48,361 nt of DNA from Methanogenium sp. MK-MG. GTDB lineage: Archaea; Halobacteriota; Methanomicrobia; Methanomicrobiales; Methanomicrobiaceae. The stretch covers positions 1 through 48,361 of the forward strand of contig NZ_JAAAWJ010000010.1 of assembly GCF_009914725.1 (NCBI RefSeq). The letters are read 5' to 3'. Under the pieces are notes generated by a model. That model was not told the origin of the DNA. It worked only from the letters and a program-made list of their open reading frames with translations, and did not search any database. Below are positions 16,972 through 24,638 of the stretch, in pieces. A program made the translations under genes and the position numbers. Within the stretch, counting starts at the first letter, position 1. Each line of letters starts with the position of its first letter.

Positions 16972-17154
16972 ATGACAACAGATGACCTTGCGAAAATATT
17001 CGAAGAGTGCGGAATTGAAAATGAGATCACCTGTATACAGGCATTTGAGATATCTGAAAAATATGCCATATCAAAAACAGCCATTGCCCGCTACTGCAAC
17101 AGCCGGGACCCCCGGGTTAAGATCAGGGGCTGCCAGCTGGGCTGTTTCAAATGA
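16972..17154 (+). CDS. Small cysteine-rich protein of unknown function, co-translated with moeA
   Basis: A 60-residue protein with five cysteines (13, 21, 42, 54, 58) and a C-terminal GCQLGCFK. The middle (about 20-42) reads like a helix-turn-helix, but this is weak. Similar small proteins ending in CQLGCF occur, as I recall, next to molybdopterin genes in anaerobes. Its stop overlaps the moeA start as ATGA, so the two are translationally coupled. A role in Mo/W handling, as a metal or cluster sensor or a regulator, is an inference from position. Confidence 0.75.
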   Translation: MTTDDLAKIFEECGIENEITCIQAFEISEKYAISKTAIARYCNSRDPRVKIRGCQLGCFK

Positions 17155-18353
17155 GCATTTTTCTTGAGCTTATTCCGGTCTCTGAAGCGGAGGAGATACT
17201 GCGGAAGATTGCACCGCTCATGGGAGAAGAGGCAGTCGCCCTCTCCGAGGCATACGACAGAGTCCTCTTTCGGCCGGCCGCAGCAGCAGAAGACATACCC
17301 GGTTTCACCCGTAGCGTGGTGGACGGATATGCCGTCCGTGCGGCGGATACGGTCGGCGCAGGGGAGGCGTTGCCTGCAATGCTCACGATCACCGGCCGCG
17401 TCGGGATGGGAGACGGAGATGCCGGACAGGTCGCACCGGGTGAATGCAGGTATGTCCCGACAGGCGCAGTCATCCCGGAGGGTGCCGATGCCGTTGCCAT
17501 GATCGAGTATGCAGAGGAGTCAGGGGATGATCTTCTCGTCTACCGGGCAGTCGCACCAGGGGAGAACCTGACTCTCCGGGGAGACGATTTCCGAAACGGT
17601 GATGTTATATTTCCGGCAGGCAGGCGCCTGTCACCCCGTGACCTCGGGGTTCTGGGTGCACTCGGCATCACCACTGTGCCGGTCTGCAGGCGGCCGGTAA
17701 CAGGGATCATCAGCACCGGCAATGAACTCATCAGCCCGGACCAGACACCCGGACCCGGAGAGATACGGGACGTCAACACCTACCTCTGTTACGGATATGC
17801 ACAAACACGAGGAACCATCCCACGCGTCTATGGCATCATCCCTGACGAACGCGGCCCCCTTGAGAAGGCCATCCGGCAGGCGGTCGCCGAGTGCGACCTG
17901 GTCTGCATATCCGGCGGCAGCTCCAAAGGGGAACGGGACATGTGTGCTGCCATTCTTGCAGACCTCGGCACCGTCCATGCACACGGCATTGCTCTTGCAC
18001 CCGGCAAACCGACGATCATCGGCACCATTGACAACGTCCCTGTGCTGGGCCTTCCCGGCCACCCGGCATCTGCGTATGTGGTCATGGTGGCGCTTGCCGA
18101 TGTGCTCATCGCTGCCATGACGGGATGCGAGGTAACGCGTATTACTGTGCCTGCCCGCTGCGCCGCCCCAGTCCCATCCACACGCGGACGGGAAGACTAT
18201 GTACGTGTCAGGCTTGAGGGCCGGGACGCATACCCGCTCTTCGGGAAATCCGGCCTCACCAACACTCTCATCGAAAGCAGCGGACTGCTCCGTGTCCCTG
18301 ATGGCAGGGAAGGCTACGAGAAGGGTGCAGAGGTTGAGGTGATCCTGTGGTAA
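17151..18353 (+). CDS. moeA: Molybdopterin molybdenumtransferase MoeA (first copy)
   Basis: A 400-residue MoeA that inserts molybdate or tungstate into adenylated molybdopterin. Seen in sequence: RSVVDGYAVRA near residue 55, the VPTGAVIPEGADAVAMIEY segment near 105, the MoCF-domain motifs GIISTGNEL and SGGSSKGERD, and GLPGHPAS near 305. The ATG overlaps the upstream small gene by 4 bases and its own stop lies inside the next moeA. Placement divergent from the fwd operon fits supply of the W/Mo cofactor for FwdB. Confidence 0.94.
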   Translation: MSIFLELIPVSEAEEILRKIAPLMGEEAVALSEAYDRVLFRPAAAAEDIPGFTRSVVDGYAVRAADTVGAGEALPAMLTITGRVGMGDGDAGQVAPGECRYVPTGAVIPEGADAVAMIEYAEESGDDLLVYRAVAPGENLTLRGDDFRNGDVIFPAGRRLSPRDLGVLGALGITTVPVCRRPVTGIISTGNELISPDQTPGPGEIRDVNTYLCYGYAQTRGTIPRVYGIIPDERGPLEKAIRQAVAECDLVCISGGSSKGERDMCAAILADLGTVHAHGIALAPGKPTIIGTIDNVPVLGLPGHPASAYVVMVALADVLIAAMTGCEVTRITVPARCAAPVPSTRGREDYVRVRLEGRDAYPLFGKSGLTNTLIESSGLLRVPDGREGYEKGAEVEVILW

Positions 18354-20209
18354 CACGATATCTCGAACTGGTCTCCCTTGAGAAAGCTCTGGAAAGAACA
18401 CTCTCATCATTTCCGTTCACACCCACCGTGGAGGAGATCCCACTATCTGACGCGGCAGGCAGGGTGACGGCAGCACCGGTCTTTACCCGGCAGTCTGTTC
18501 CGCCGGTCCACCTCTCAGCGATGGACGGGATTGCAGTGAAGAGCCAGGATACGCACGGTGCCGGTGAACAGCGTCCGGTGACCCTGCGGGACTTCCTGCG
18601 GGTCAACACCGGCAATGTGGTTTCCTCAGAGTACGATGCGGTCATCATGATCGAGGATGTTGAGGAGGATGACGCGGGACATTACCTCATCCGCAGGGCC
18701 GCCGCCCCATGGCAGCACATCAGGCCGGTGGGTGAAGACATCGGCGAATCAGAGATGATCGTCCCTTCATCACACCGCATCCGCCCCCACGAGATCGGCG
18801 CACTGGCGGCCTACGGGGTGACAACCGTCCCTGTGCGGACCGTGCGGACAGGGCTCATCGCCACCGGCAGTGAACTGGTGCCCCCCGGCACCCGGCCTGA
18901 AGCAGGACAGGTCATCGAGAGCAATATGCAGATGGCCGCGGCATGCCTCCGTGACCTCGGCGCCACACCCACCCATTACGGCATCGTACCGGATGAACCT
19001 GATAACATCCGCGAGGTAGTCATCCGTGGCATCAAAGAGAATGACATGCTCATCATCTCTGCCGGCTCCTCCAAAGGAACCCGTGACTACACGGCATCCA
19101 TCGTCGAAGACCTGGGCGAGGTGTTCATCCACGGTGTTGCCATCAAACCGGCACGCCCGGTCATCATCGGTGCCATTGGCGGCAAACCCATCATCGGCAC
19201 ACCGGGATACCCGCTCGCCGCCTACACCATCATCCGTGAGTTCATTGGCCCGATGATGGGAGCATATGGCCTGCAGCCACCGGTGCCGGAGACCATCCCT
19301 GCCATCCTTTCCACACGGCTGGACTCAGCAGGAGGCACGGATGAGTTTGTCCTGCTCTCTGTGGGGAAAGTCAGCGGCCGGTGGGTGGCCGTCCCCCAGT
19401 CCCGCGGTGCCGGCGTGCAGATGAGTGCGGTCCGTGCCAATGCCTGCATGAAAATTCCCGCACGAAAAGAGGGAGTGATGATGGGTGAAGAAGTGCAGGC
19501 GACCCTGATGGTTCCCAGGTCTGTTGCTGCAGAATCCCTCCTCATCACCGGCAGCCATGACCCGTGCATTGACTATCTCGCAGACATGCTCGGAAAACAT
19601 GCAGTCACCCTTCACCCCACCCATGCCGGCAGCATGGGCGGTGTCCTCTCCTTAAAACAGGATACCTGCCACGTGGCACCGATGCATCTTCTCGCAGATG
19701 ACGGCACCTACAATATCCGGTATCTGGAGAAGTACCTGCCGGATACACCGCTCACCCTCATCTGCGTGGCAGAACGGGAACAGGGCATCATCGCACCCGA
19801 ACCGGTCACGTTTGATGAGGTCATCGGCAAACGGATCATCAACCGCCAGAAGGGCTCGGGGACCCGCATCCTCTTTGACCATCTCCTGAAGGAGAAGGAA
19901 GTCAACCCCGCAGAGATCACAGGATATGAACGGGAGGCAACCACCCATCTTGCCGTAGCCCTTGCCGTCCGTTCAGGCGAGGCAGAAGCAGGCATCGGTG
20001 TATACAGTGCGGCAAAGGCTCTGGGTCTTTCGTTCACCCCCATCGGAACGGAACGCTATGAACTGGTGACACGGACAGCAACCTGTGAGACCATGCCTGA
20101 GGTCAGGCAGCTCTTTGACACAGTGGCATCAGAACAATTTAAAGAAATACTGCACCGTCTTGGCGGTTACCGTACAGAAGAAACAGGGATAATAAGAAAA
20201 ATTCCCTGA
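18347..20209 (+). CDS. MoeA fused to a C-terminal periplasmic-binding-protein-like domain
   Basis: A 620-residue protein. Residues 1 to about 405 are a second MoeA (SAMDGIAVKS, GLIATGSELV, SAGSSKGTRDY, GTPGYPLAAY). From about 410 to 605 there is a type-2 binding-protein-like domain of the kind found in MoeA/LysR-substrate-binding fusions, here without a signal peptide, so it is cytoplasmic and may sense or deliver oxyanion. It starts at GTG 18347, overlapping the end of the first moeA by 7 bases, with GAGGTGAT just upstream. Ends with a short T-run (20214-20219). Confidence 0.9.
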   Translation: MVTRYLELVSLEKALERTLSSFPFTPTVEEIPLSDAAGRVTAAPVFTRQSVPPVHLSAMDGIAVKSQDTHGAGEQRPVTLRDFLRVNTGNVVSSEYDAVIMIEDVEEDDAGHYLIRRAAAPWQHIRPVGEDIGESEMIVPSSHRIRPHEIGALAAYGVTTVPVRTVRTGLIATGSELVPPGTRPEAGQVIESNMQMAAACLRDLGATPTHYGIVPDEPDNIREVVIRGIKENDMLIISAGSSKGTRDYTASIVEDLGEVFIHGVAIKPARPVIIGAIGGKPIIGTPGYPLAAYTIIREFIGPMMGAYGLQPPVPETIPAILSTRLDSAGGTDEFVLLSVGKVSGRWVAVPQSRGAGVQMSAVRANACMKIPARKEGVMMGEEVQATLMVPRSVAAESLLITGSHDPCIDYLADMLGKHAVTLHPTHAGSMGGVLSLKQDTCHVAPMHLLADDGTYNIRYLEKYLPDTPLTLICVAEREQGIIAPEPVTFDEVIGKRIINRQKGSGTRILFDHLLKEKEVNPAEITGYEREATTHLAVALAVRSGEAEAGIGVYSAAKALGLSFTPIGTERYELVTRTATCETMPEVRQLFDTVASEQFKEILHRLGGYRTEETGIIRKIP

Positions 20210-20234
20210 TATCTTTTTTAAATTCAGAAAAAAA

Positions 20235-20630
20235 TTATTCGGCGGGAAGAACCTTCTTCCACCAGATGACCTGTCCATCCTCAACTTTGAGCACTTTAAG
20301 GTAATTGATCATCACATCGCCAGGCACTGCAGAGACATCTGCACCGGTCGGCACAAAGAGCATCAGTGGTTCAAGTGCCACCCCTGCCTCACGGGCCGCA
20401 TCGCAATGCTGCTGCATCAGGCCTGCCTTCTCTGGAGATACACCCGCTTCCATGCAGACCTCCACAGGATAGCATGAAGTTTTGCCGAAGCGCTTCCTCG
20501 ATACGACATATGCAAATGATGCACCGCCGCACTCGGGTTCTCTGTCAATATTCCATCCCTCGCCCGGTGAGAACATCTTTCTCAGGTCACGGGTAACATA
20601 TGAATTCATTACATCTCTGGAATCGCCCAT
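20235..20630 (-). CDS. Conserved-looking hypothetical protein
   Basis: A 131-residue protein I do not recognise. It is soluble, has four cysteines (near residues 34, 52, 58 and 75) and includes CYPVEVCMEAGVSPEKAG. I see no signal peptide or membrane segment. The ATG at 20630 has a strong GAGGAG about 8 bases upstream, and a TATA-like TTTAAATTT lies 40 bases upstream, so expression is likely. It lies alone between the moeA pair and ftr, facing away from ftr, and shares the 20631-20887 intergenic region with it. Confidence 0.8.
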   Translation of the reverse strand: MGDSRDVMNSYVTRDLRKMFSPGEGWNIDREPECGGASFAYVVSRKRFGKTSCYPVEVCMEAGVSPEKAGLMQQHCDAAREAGVALEPLMLFVPTGADVSAVPGDVMINYLKVLKVEDGQVIWWKKVLPAE

Positions 20631-20667
20631 GTTCCAATCTCCTCTATAATATGAGATTTCATCTTAC

Positions 20668-20677
20668 TAAATTTAAA
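20668..20677 (-). promoter_or_regulatory. Putative TATA box of the 20630 gene
   Basis: Minus-strand GTTTAAATTTAG lies about 40 bases upstream of the ATG and 30 bases upstream of the Shine-Dalgarno, a normal archaeal spacing. Assigned by eye. Confidence 0.4.
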
Positions 20678-20835
20678 CTTATCTCATTTGTTGGACCGGC
20701 ATTTTGGCGGAAAAAAGGATATATTCGCAATTTTTTGAAAATAACCGAAAATATAACGATATACTCAGCATCAGTCCTACTGTCAGCACCTCCTTCGGTT
20801 GCCCTCATCTGCCGCAAATAACTGCGAAAAAGAAA

Positions 20836-20886
20836 GCTTATAGTAAGGAGGTGCACCACATATTGTATTGTTATCGAGAGGTTTAA
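20836..20886 (+). promoter_or_regulatory. ftr leader with TATA-like box, perfect Shine-Dalgarno and possible seven-codon leader ORF
   Basis: GCTTATAGT (20836-20844) could be a TATA box for ftr. A perfect AAGGAGGTG (20845-20853) has no ATG at the right distance, but a TTG at 20863 is 9 bases away and opens a seven-codon frame that stops at 20884-20886, one base before the ftr ATG. The two readings compete: if the TATA box is used, the Shine-Dalgarno would not be transcribed. Confidence 0.35.
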
Positions 20887-20887
20887 T

Positions 20888-21769
20888 ATGGAATTAAACG
20901 GCGTTTTTATCGAAGATGAGTATGCAGAGGCATTCCCCAACTGGGCATGCCGTGTCATTATCACAGCAATCAATGAGAAATGGGCAGTGAACGCAGCTAC
21001 AGAAGCAACCGGTTTTGCCACATCAGCAATCGGCTGCCCCTGTGAAGCAGGAATTGAACGTATTCTCTCTGCCGAAGAGACACCGGACGGGCGTCCCGGT
21101 GTTGCCATCATGATCTTTACCGGCGGCAAGAAGAAGCTAAAAGAACAGGTTGTCGAGCGCCTTGCAGAGTGTGTGCTCACCTCACCTACCGCAGCAGTCT
21201 TTGACGGCATGCCCGAGGCAGAGGAACGCATTGACGTCAAACTCCACTTCTTCGGCGACAAATTTGAGCACAAGGTGGAAGTCGGCGGACGCAAATGCTG
21301 GGCCATCCCCATCATGAACGGCGAATACATCGGTGAGGAAGAGTTCGGCATTGTCAAAGGCATTGCAGGCGGCAACTTCTTTATCATGGGAGAGTCCGTT
21401 GAAGCCGCACTCGAAGCATCAGAGAAGGCAATCGAGGCCATTAAGACCGTGCCCGGCTCCATCACATCATTCCCTGTTGTGGCATCCGGTTCAAAGGTCG
21501 GCTCAAATGCCTACAAGTTCATGGTGGCCACCACCAATGAGAAGTACTGCCCGAGCATCCGTGACCAGGTGGAAGACACCAATGTCCCCGAGGGTGTTGC
21601 ATGCATCTATGAGATTGTGATCGACGGTGTTGACGAAGCAGCCATCAAAGCAGCCACCAAGGCAGGCGTTGAGGCAGCAGTCACGGTGCCCGGCATCAAA
21701 CGGATCACCTCAGGAAACTTTGGCGGCACCCTTGGTCCGTACAAGTTCCAGCTCTCCGAGATTCTCTAA
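20888..21769 (+). CDS. ftr: Formylmethanofuran--tetrahydromethanopterin N-formyltransferase
   Basis: A 293-residue cytoplasmic enzyme that moves the formyl group from formylmethanofuran to H4MPT, the step after Fwd. It begins MELNGVFIEDEYAEAFPNWA and has the Ftr segments ATGFATSAIGCPCEAGIE, GGRKCWAIPIMNGEY and ITSGNFGGTLGPYKF at the C-terminus. The length is close to the usual 297. The ATG follows GAGAGG. A T7 run at 21776-21782 ends the transcript, so it is probably monocistronic and separate from the downstream operon. Confidence 0.97.
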   Translation: MELNGVFIEDEYAEAFPNWACRVIITAINEKWAVNAATEATGFATSAIGCPCEAGIERILSAEETPDGRPGVAIMIFTGGKKKLKEQVVERLAECVLTSPTAAVFDGMPEAEERIDVKLHFFGDKFEHKVEVGGRKCWAIPIMNGEYIGEEEFGIVKGIAGGNFFIMGESVEAALEASEKAIEAIKTVPGSITSFPVVASGSKVGSNAYKFMVATTNEKYCPSIRDQVEDTNVPEGVACIYEIVIDGVDEAAIKAATKAGVEAAVTVPGIKRITSGNFGGTLGPYKFQLSEIL

Positions 21770-21775
21770 AACCCC

Positions 21776-21782
21776 TTTTTTT
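21776..21782 (+). terminator. T-run terminator after ftr
   Basis: T7 preceded by CCCC, 6 bases after the ftr stop codon. This is a typical archaeal T-rich terminator. Confidence 0.55.
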
Positions 21783-21802
21783 ATCCCGGTGCACTGCGCA
21801 TT

Positions 21803-21812
21803 CCTTAAATAC
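21803..21812 (+). promoter_or_regulatory. Putative TATA box of the nine-gene coenzyme B operon
   Basis: CCTTAAATAC lies about 53 bases upstream of the first ATG (21861). A small inverted repeat, CGAAA-a-TTTCG (21837-21847), follows near the expected start of transcription and could be an operator. Assigned by eye. Confidence 0.45.
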
Positions 21813-21860
21813 CTTTGTTGCCGATAATTCTGTTAACGAAAATTTCGGTGACAAGCATAT

Positions 21861-22817
21861 ATGATAGTATTCACACCTGACGAGATACAGAAACGGTTCG
21901 GGCGCCTCTTTTCACAGCGCCTGCTGGTAATGGTTGACGAAGACGCAGGACGGGCAGAGATCCTCGAGGAATGCCGGTGCCGTGGGTCCATTGAATGGGA
22001 TGTAATGAACCGGAAGCGTGCCGGCGGGGCTGTCATCGGCATCACGGTCGAAGGCACATCGATGACCATGCAGGCAAAAATCGGCCACTATCCCGCCCGC
22101 TTCGGCCCGGCTGACAAGGAACTTGGCGGTCAGGCACTCGAAGGTGTGGAGATATGCGGTGACGAGGTCGCCACATCCTGGGCAGGCATTGCAGGCGCCG
22201 GCGTCGGTGTTGCAGCATGCCTACCGCAGGCACCGGGCGTCATCCGGACAGAATATGAATCTGAAGATGACCTGAAGATAGGCGGTGCCCACCTCAGCCG
22301 GTCACGGATCATCACCCCCCGCTATGAGAAGGTGACCATCGGCATCGATGACACGGATACCAAAGAGGAGGGGGCCACATGGGTGCTTGCAAGCCAGTGT
22401 GCCGAGGCATGCCCGGTTGAAGGTGTGGAGTATCTGAATATGCGCCTCATCCAGCTGAACCCAAAGGTCCCGGACAAGACGACAAACTGCGTCGGTTCGG
22501 CCCTGAATTTCGCGGTCCGCCCGGATAAAATTGAAGAACTGCTCACCTATGTGCGTGACTTCATCCAGAAGAACTCTGTCAGTGATGACACCGGCATTGC
22601 CGTGTACCGCGGCATCGGCCTTCCGGAAGAGTCAGCCTACCAGACGAAAGTAAAGACCGAGGTCTTAAACCAGGAGGAATGTGAAGCAGAGGCGAAACGC
22701 CTTGGCATCACCTATATCGACACCTGCGCGGGGAAGGGCAGAATAGGGGCACTCGGTGCAGTGCTCTGGGCAAACAAAGGCATTGAAGCGGCCGGGTTGT
22801 ATGGCGAACATCTCTGA
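21861..22817 (+). CDS. Methanogenesis-marker-11-like protein with TiaS-type GIDDTDT motif (paralogue 1)
   Basis: A 318-residue protein of unknown function. The N-terminal half is specific to this family and contains GAGVGVAACLPQAPGVIR (about 112-129). The C-terminal half opens with GIDDTDTKEEGATW (161-174). This resembles the GIDDTDS motif of the ATP-using kinase-like domain of TiaS, the archaeal tRNA(Ile2) agmatinylcytidine synthetase. Also present are TTNCVGSAL and DDTGIAVYRG. It is a clear paralogue of the next gene and overlaps it by 17 bases. Which of the two is the true marker 11 orthologue I cannot decide. Position at the head of a coenzyme B operon suggests an ATP-dependent step in that pathway (inference). 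Confidence 0.8.
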   Translation: MIVFTPDEIQKRFGRLFSQRLLVMVDEDAGRAEILEECRCRGSIEWDVMNRKRAGGAVIGITVEGTSMTMQAKIGHYPARFGPADKELGGQALEGVEICGDEVATSWAGIAGAGVGVAACLPQAPGVIRTEYESEDDLKIGGAHLSRSRIITPRYEKVTIGIDDTDTKEEGATWVLASQCAEACPVEGVEYLNMRLIQLNPKVPDKTTNCVGSALNFAVRPDKIEELLTYVRDFIQKNSVSDDTGIAVYRGIGLPEESAYQTKVKTEVLNQEECEAEAKRLGITYIDTCAGKGRIGALGAVLWANKGIEAAGLYGEHL

Positions 22818-23691
22818 CCCATATACAATCCGCTACCCGGAGATCTGCGCAGTCGCAGATGAAGACGGCACCACAGTAGAACTCATCGAAGAGTTTGCCT
22901 GCACCGGCGGGGCGATGTGGGCCGGCCACAATTACCAGAAGAGCCCTCTGGTGCAGTCGGTCCGGGTAATCGGCAACACCCAGCGCTTCCTGCTCTCTGC
23001 AGGGGAGGCAGACCTCCCGCTGGAAGGATCTTACTTCCCGGCAGGGATTGCCGCTGTGGAAGTCACCGGCGATGAGATAGGCATCACCTACCGCGGCGTG
23101 GGCGGCGGCGGTGTGGGTGCCACCGTCTGCCGTGCAGCAGCAGCAGGCGTCATCCGGTCGAAGAGCGACCCCTGTGGCGGCGGGCGTGAGGCGGGTGCCC
23201 AAATCTGGCTGCCCCGGCGTGAACGGGTCATCATCGGGGTGGACGACACCGATACCCCGGAGGAGGGGGCCACATGGACACTGGCACACAACATCGCTGA
23301 AGCGGTGCAGACCCCGGAGACCCGCTATATCTCCCATACCATTGTCCAGCTCTTCCCGGTGCCCTACCGGACCAAAAACTGCGTGGGCGTGGCATGTGAG
23401 TTTGCCACATCAGAACCGGAACAGCTGGTGAACGCATTCGAGGAACTGCTCCGCCGTTATACCCTCTCGGATGAGACCGGCATGGCGGTCTTCCGCGGGT
23501 TTTCCCCGGCACCCCTCACCGAATATGGATGGCAGGTGAAACGCGGCGAGGTCACACGCGATGACCTCAATGCCATTCGTGAGCATATCGAATGCCGCCT
23601 GAACGGGCGGGGCATCATCGGTGCTGCAGCGGCCATCCCGTTTGCAACCCGCTACAATGAGGCACTGTCAATATGCACTGGGGAGCACTGA
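22801..23691 (+). CDS. Methanogenesis-marker-11-like protein with TiaS-type GVDDTDT motif (paralogue 2)
   Basis: A 296-residue paralogue of the preceding protein. It shares GGGGVGATVCRAAAAGVIR (about 101-119), GVDDTDTPEEGATW (146-159), TKNCVGVA and DETGMAVFRG. Its N-terminus (DPYTIRYPEICAV, then FACTGGAMW and HNYQKSPL) is what I associate with methanogenesis marker protein 11. I start it at ATG 22801, inside the upstream gene, because the 15 codons before it show no family features. It overlaps the radical SAM gene downstream by 19 bases. Function unknown. ATP or nucleotide binding is inferred from the TiaS-like motif. Confidence 0.82.
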   Translation: MANISDPYTIRYPEICAVADEDGTTVELIEEFACTGGAMWAGHNYQKSPLVQSVRVIGNTQRFLLSAGEADLPLEGSYFPAGIAAVEVTGDEIGITYRGVGGGGVGATVCRAAAAGVIRSKSDPCGGGREAGAQIWLPRRERVIIGVDDTDTPEEGATWTLAHNIAEAVQTPETRYISHTIVQLFPVPYRTKNCVGVACEFATSEPEQLVNAFEELLRRYTLSDETGMAVFRGFSPAPLTEYGWQVKRGEVTRDDLNAIREHIECRLNGRGIIGAAAAIPFATRYNEALSICTGEH

Positions 23692-24638
23692 AAGCCCGGA
23701 TCCTTGCCTGCGGAACCGTGCGCCTGACAGGGACCTGCCGGTTCCACCCGGAACAGTCTACCGCAGGCCCGGGGGCAGGCGGCAGTGGATCCATCTTTTT
23801 TACGACACCTCATGGCCGTATCCGGCTTGCCGTTGATGAACAGTCCTCTCTGACACTGACCGCAGATGCAGACGGCAGTGCACGCCTCACCGGACCGGAG
23901 ATTGACGTCTGCGGCCGCATTGAAGAGGCCGTATACCACTGCCCCCGGCAGGCCTACATCACCCTCTCGGAGGGGTGTATCTTCTCCTGCCGCTACTGTG
24001 CGGTGCCAACCCTGCCCAAACGCATCAAAACGACAGAGGAGGTTTGCGCAATGATTGCAGAGGTGGCAGATGATATTGATGCAATATCGCTCACCAGCGG
24101 GGTGATAGGATCAGTGGAGGAGGATGAGGCGAGAGCCATCACCGTGGCCCATGCGGTGGCAGGCTTCGGCATCCCGGTGGGCGTCTCCATCTATCCTCTG
24201 CCCGGCACACCGCAGCGGCTCAAAGACGCCGGTGCCTGCGAGGTGAAGTTCAATATCGAAGCGGCGACACCTGCTCTCTTCCAAAATATGTGCCCCGGCC
24301 TTGACTACGCAGGCACGTGGGCGATACTAAAAGAGTCTGTAGACATATTCGGCAGAAACAGGGTATTCTCCAATGTCATTCTCGGTCTGGGGGAGACGGA
24401 CACCGAGATGGAGGCATGCATCCGCCGCCTCACCGACATCGGCGTGATCCCGGTCATCCGGCCTCTCGCCCCCACACCCAGCCTGCCGGGGCTTACCCGC
24501 CCACCGGCAGAACGCATTCTCAGGATGGCAGTGTTTGCAAAAAAAGAACTAACAAAAGCGGAGCTTGACCCCACACAGGCAAAGACCATGTGCAGCCTCT
24601 GCGGCGGATGTGATCTCGTGGCCGGGAGGGATGTATGA
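23673..24638 (+). CDS. Radical SAM protein with C-terminal CxxCxxC, function unknown
   Basis: A 321-residue protein. An N-terminal domain (about 1-85) precedes the radical SAM cluster motif C102-x3-C106-x2-C109 in LSEGCIFSCRYCAVP. The barrel continues with SNVILGLGETD near residue 235, reminiscent of BioB and LipA. It ends with C307, C310 and C313 in CSLCGGCD, which together with another residue could bind an auxiliary cluster. It is not Mmp10, the MCR arginine methylase, which is longer and begins differently. It overlaps both neighbours (19 and 4 bases) in the coenzyme B operon. A part in thiol insertion into the 7-carbon chain is possible but unproven. Confidence 0.85.
   Translation: MHWGALKARILACGTVRLTGTCRFHPEQSTAGPGAGGSGSIFFTTPHGRIRLAVDEQSSLTLTADADGSARLTGPEIDVCGRIEEAVYHCPRQAYITLSEGCIFSCRYCAVPTLPKRIKTTEEVCAMIAEVADDIDAISLTSGVIGSVEEDEARAITVAHAVAGFGIPVGVSIYPLPGTPQRLKDAGACEVKFNIEAATPALFQNMCPGLDYAGTWAILKESVDIFGRNRVFSNVILGLGETDTEMEACIRRLTDIGVIPVIRPLAPTPSLPGLTRPPAERILRMAVFAKKELTKAELDPTQAKTMCSLCGGCDLVAGRDV

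Noticed and set aside
23673-24638. Identity of the radical SAM protein as Mmp10 (MCR arginine methylase)
   Set aside because: Mmp10 is about 400 residues, with a different N-terminus and cysteine spacing. This protein is 321 residues and is linked to aks genes.
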